From Treponema sp. (GTDB taxonomy: Bacteria; Spirochaetota; Spirochaetia; Treponematales; Treponemataceae): a stretch of DNA of 8,174 bases. The position numbers were made by a program, and so were the translations under genes. Below, in pieces: positions 6,308 through 8,174 of this stretch (its first letter is position 1; the number at the start of each line of letters is the position of its first letter). The notes beneath the pieces were generated by a model. The model saw only the letters and a program-made list of their open reading frames with translations, had not been told where the DNA came from and searched no databases. The stretch is taken from positions 5,342 to 13,515 of the forward strand of contig DLYJ01000059.1 of NCBI GenBank assembly GCA_003447785.1. The letters run 5' to 3'.

Positions 6308-7137
6308 AAAAATACTCCTGTTCTGGATCCGTTTGAGTGGTAAGAAACCGAACCGTAACGCAGATCAATCTGATCTACGGCCGAGTCCAGACCACGCACA
6401 ACATCCAGAGTAACCATCATTTTCTGCAGTGTTTCTTCGTTAAGAACACGGTCAGCGAGCACTTTCAAATGAGCACGAACCGGAAAAAGTTCAAGTTCAT
6501 AATTACCAAATTCTCTTGGAACAACACGAATTTCTGAAACAGCGGCAAAATACTTTTTATTAACCGATTGAATCCTGGTAATCTGGTCAATCAGCAAATG
6601 ATATTTTGACGGAATTCGCATTCCCTCCGGAATATTATCAACCGGGATTCCGGAAATAATTGGTACTGAACCGTCCTTAGGAACAGCTGCAGACTTTATA
6701 GGAAATAATACTCCATTTTTATCAATTTGAATAGGTATTGTGCGGTCTTCTGTGTTAATAAATGTTACTGCAACAGGTTTTCTTTCGATTACATTGATAA
6801 AAACGCGGTCCGGAAATCTTCTGCTGACCGTTACATCTTCAACACCCGGGATACTTGCAACTACCGAGCGGATTTCATCCGGATTGAATTTTAAATAGTT
6901 ATTTGCAAGACGTTCGCCACAAGCCTTGATAATTTCCTGTTCAGAACAGTTGTTGAGGCCACTGATGGAAATTCTTACATTTCCCAGAGCCGGAACTACA
7001 AAGAGATATACAATCACCTCAATGAGCAAAAGAGAAAGCAGAATCGCAAATAAAATTTTTAAAATCTTACTTTTTGAATCTGATTTTTTCTGAGAAGTTT
7101 CAAATCCATCATAGGCTTTAAAGGCAAAGTCACTCAT
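6304..7137 (-). CDS. ftsQ: Cell division protein FtsQ/DivIB
   Basis: Bitopic inner-membrane protein that links early cytoplasmic and late periplasmic division proteins, in other bacteria by binding FtsB and FtsL. The 277 residues show a short cytoplasmic N-terminus with Lys clusters (1-27), one transmembrane helix (about 25-49, ILKILFAILLSLLLIEV...), and then a POTRA domain (about 53-121) with the typical VRISISGLNNCSEQEI start and the end SIPGVEDVTVSRRFPDRVF, followed by the ERKPVA turn (118-123) that opens the FtsQ/DivIB beta domain (to about 260). The tail is short and Ser-rich. Length is normal. The ATG overlaps the ftsW stop as ATGA, preceded by GGAGAA with an 8-nt spacer. The family has low sequence identity, so the call rests on domain order plus its place between ftsW and ftsA. 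Confidence 0.93.
   Translation of the reverse strand: MSDFAFKAYDGFETSQKKSDSKSKILKILFAILLSLLLIEVIVYLFVVPALGNVRISISGLNNCSEQEIIKACGERLANNYLKFNPDEIRSVVASIPGVEDVTVSRRFPDRVFINVIERKPVAVTFINTEDRTIPIQIDKNGVLFPIKSAAVPKDGSVPIISGIPVDNIPEGMRIPSKYHLLIDQITRIQSVNKKYFAAVSEIRVVPREFGNYELELFPVRAHLKVLADRVLNEETLQKMMVTLDVVRGLDSAVDQIDLRYGSVSYHSNGSRTGVFF
6315..6319 (-). promoter_or_regulatory. Ribosome binding site fixing the TTG start of ftsA
   Basis: The minus strand reads AGGAG, a 7-nt spacer (TATTTTT), then TTG. It lies within the last codons of ftsQ and is the main support for TTG as the ftsA start. Confidence 0.75.
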
Positions 7138-8174
7138 ATATTAAATTCTCCGCTTACATTTTCGTATACATCACTTTTTTCAATACCTGACGCATTTATA
7201 ATAAATCCACACATTGCCAGTGTGAAAATTATTGATGAACCACCCGAACTGAAGAACGGGAGCGGAATACCGGTTGAAGGCAGGGCTCCGCCAACAACTG
7301 CGATATTCAAAATGGACTGTGCAACAATTGTTACGCCAAATCCAAAACATGCGATTGCAGCAAATCTGTTTCCGCATGAAAGACTTACTTTTATTATTCT
7401 CCAGGCAAAAATGCCGAGGAGGACAAAATAAATTGCAACTCCAACAAGCCCCATGGCTTCGCTCCAGCCGGCAAAAACGTAGTCCGACTGAATCTCCGGA
7501 ACATTTGTAATTCTCGTCAAGCCTGTTCCCACGCCCTGTCCCCAGAATCCGCCGTGGGTGATGGCCTTTTTGGCATTGATTATCTGGTAGTTATAACTCT
7601 GCTGATAATCGTCCTGAGCCAGAAAAGCAGTCAGGCGGTGAACGCGATACGGTTTGAGCAGAATCATAAGTGCTGCCGCAGGAAGCCCCAGACCTGCAAA
7701 GGGAATAAACCATGCAAGCTTGGCTCCTGTTGCATAGAACATAATGAGTCCCACGCACAGAACAAAAACGCCTGTAGAAAAGTCCTGCTGGGCAAAAATA
7801 ATCAGGGTAAAAATTATAAGCCCCAGGAATGCCGGAAATACGGACTTTTCTTCTTCAGGAAGTTTTTCCTGCTTATCAAAAAGGTTTGCAAGGTACAAAA
7901 CCATGGCAAACTTAATTACTTCAGAAGGCTGGAATGTGGAAAAATACGGGATTCTCAGCCAGCGTCTTGCACCCTTGCGCTCTACACCAATTCCAGGCAC
8001 AAAGGTCAAAAGACACAAAATTACGCTTCCAATTACAATTATCGGAAGAATTTTTCTAAGTTTTTCTACATCAAGACAGGCAAGAAAAATCATTGCGCAA
8101 AAACCCACAACCGAAGCAATCAGCTGCCTCTGAACAAAGTGGAACGGATTGTTGAATGCACGCACTCCGTATCC
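7134..8174 (-). CDS. ftsW: Septal peptidoglycan polymerase FtsW (SEDS family); 5' end outside the window
   Basis: Multi-pass SEDS glycosyltransferase that polymerises lipid II into septal glycan with its partner class B penicillin-binding protein. The visible 346 residues lack only the first part; the frame is open to the right edge, and the GTG at 8163-8165 is an internal Val codon in GYGVRAFNNPFHFVQRQL, a region that normally follows the first membrane helix, so it is not the start. Seen in order: RWLRIPYFSTFQPSEVIKFA (about 7945-7890), the second-half segment with QQDFST where many relatives have EPDxGT, the long external loop with GGFWGQGVGTG and then PEIQSDYVFAGWSEAMG, and the C-terminal signature GGALPSTGIPLPFFSSGGSS (about 7290-7235). 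The Asp in QSDYVF (7482-7484) fits the conserved catalytic Asp of the family. About nine hydrophobic helices are visible. FtsW rather than RodA is inferred from the 4-nt overlap with ftsQ. Confidence 0.95.
   Translation of the reverse strand, partial: GYGVRAFNNPFHFVQRQLIASVVGFCAMIFLACLDVEKLRKILPIIVIGSVILCLLTFVPGIGVERKGARRWLRIPYFSTFQPSEVIKFAMVLYLANLFDKQEKLPEEEKSVFPAFLGLIIFTLIIFAQQDFSTGVFVLCVGLIMFYATGAKLAWFIPFAGLGLPAAALMILLKPYRVHRLTAFLAQDDYQQSYNYQIINAKKAITHGGFWGQGVGTGLTRITNVPEIQSDYVFAGWSEAMGLVGVAIYFVLLGIFAWRIIKVSLSCGNRFAAIACFGFGVTIVAQSILNIAVVGGALPSTGIPLPFFSSGGSSIIFTLAMCGFIINASGIEKSDVYENVSGEFNI
7146..7151 (-). promoter_or_regulatory. Ribosome binding site of ftsQ
   Basis: The minus strand reads GGAGAA, the spacer TTTAATAT (8 nt), then ATG. 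It is placed in the last codons of ftsW, supporting the 4-nt overlapping start. Confidence 0.6.

Noticed and set aside
6304..6314. T7 run at the ftsQ stop: a -1 slip would read through TTG and fuse FtsQ to FtsA
   Set aside because: FtsQ ends in the periplasm and FtsA acts in the cytoplasm, so a fusion would make no topological sense. There is no proper two-codon slippery site, and the TTG has its own good Shine-Dalgarno.
7744..8133. Plus-strand open frame of 129 codons antisense to ftsW
   Set aside because: Its composition is that expected from the complement of membrane-helix codons, with no motif and no neighbouring plus-strand gene.

Overview
The window is a tightly packed, single-direction block of eight genes, all read on the minus strand, so the biological order runs from the right edge to the left. 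Its content and order are ftsW, ftsQ, ftsA, ftsZ, a Xer tyrosine recombinase, a TPR lipoprotein, dprA and topA. Together with the protein sequences (a short DprA, an FtsZ tail ending in SIDLTKK, moderate A+T with many A/T runs), this most resembles a spirochaete of the genus Treponema, probably a host-associated one. That assignment comes from recall of treponemal gene order and protein style, not from a search.

Right part (about 8174 to 3664): the end of a condensed division and cell wall cluster. FtsW (septal peptidoglycan polymerase, 5' end outside the window) overlaps ftsQ by an ATGA. FtsQ (POTRA-bearing bitopic protein) overlaps ftsA by a TTGA, with ftsA starting at TTG behind a good Shine-Dalgarno. 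FtsA (actin-like membrane tether) is followed, after the only real gap in the window (58 nt), by ftsZ. No murG, murC or ddl lies between ftsW and ftsQ.

Left part (about 3660 to 1): a chromosome-maintenance group continuing the same chain. It contains a XerC/XerD-type recombinase 3 nt after ftsZ, a TPR lipoprotein of unknown role overlapping it by 14 nt, dprA overlapping that by 11 nt, and topA starting 1 nt after dprA and running off the left edge after the active-site tyrosine. No promoter or terminator is convincing anywhere inside, so the whole window reads as one operon or part of one. It would couple septum assembly to chromosome dimer resolution, single-strand DNA handling and supercoil control.

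The window is mostly core genes. The points most worth a second look are a C-terminal QLDLF in DprA, which matches the bacterial sliding-clamp-binding consensus and sits where the usual winged-helix domain is missing; the uncharacterised TPR lipoprotein embedded in a division operon; and the divergent FtsZ C-terminal peptide with a tail beyond it. I found no mobile element, CRISPR array, RNA gene or gene-free stretch over 60 nt.
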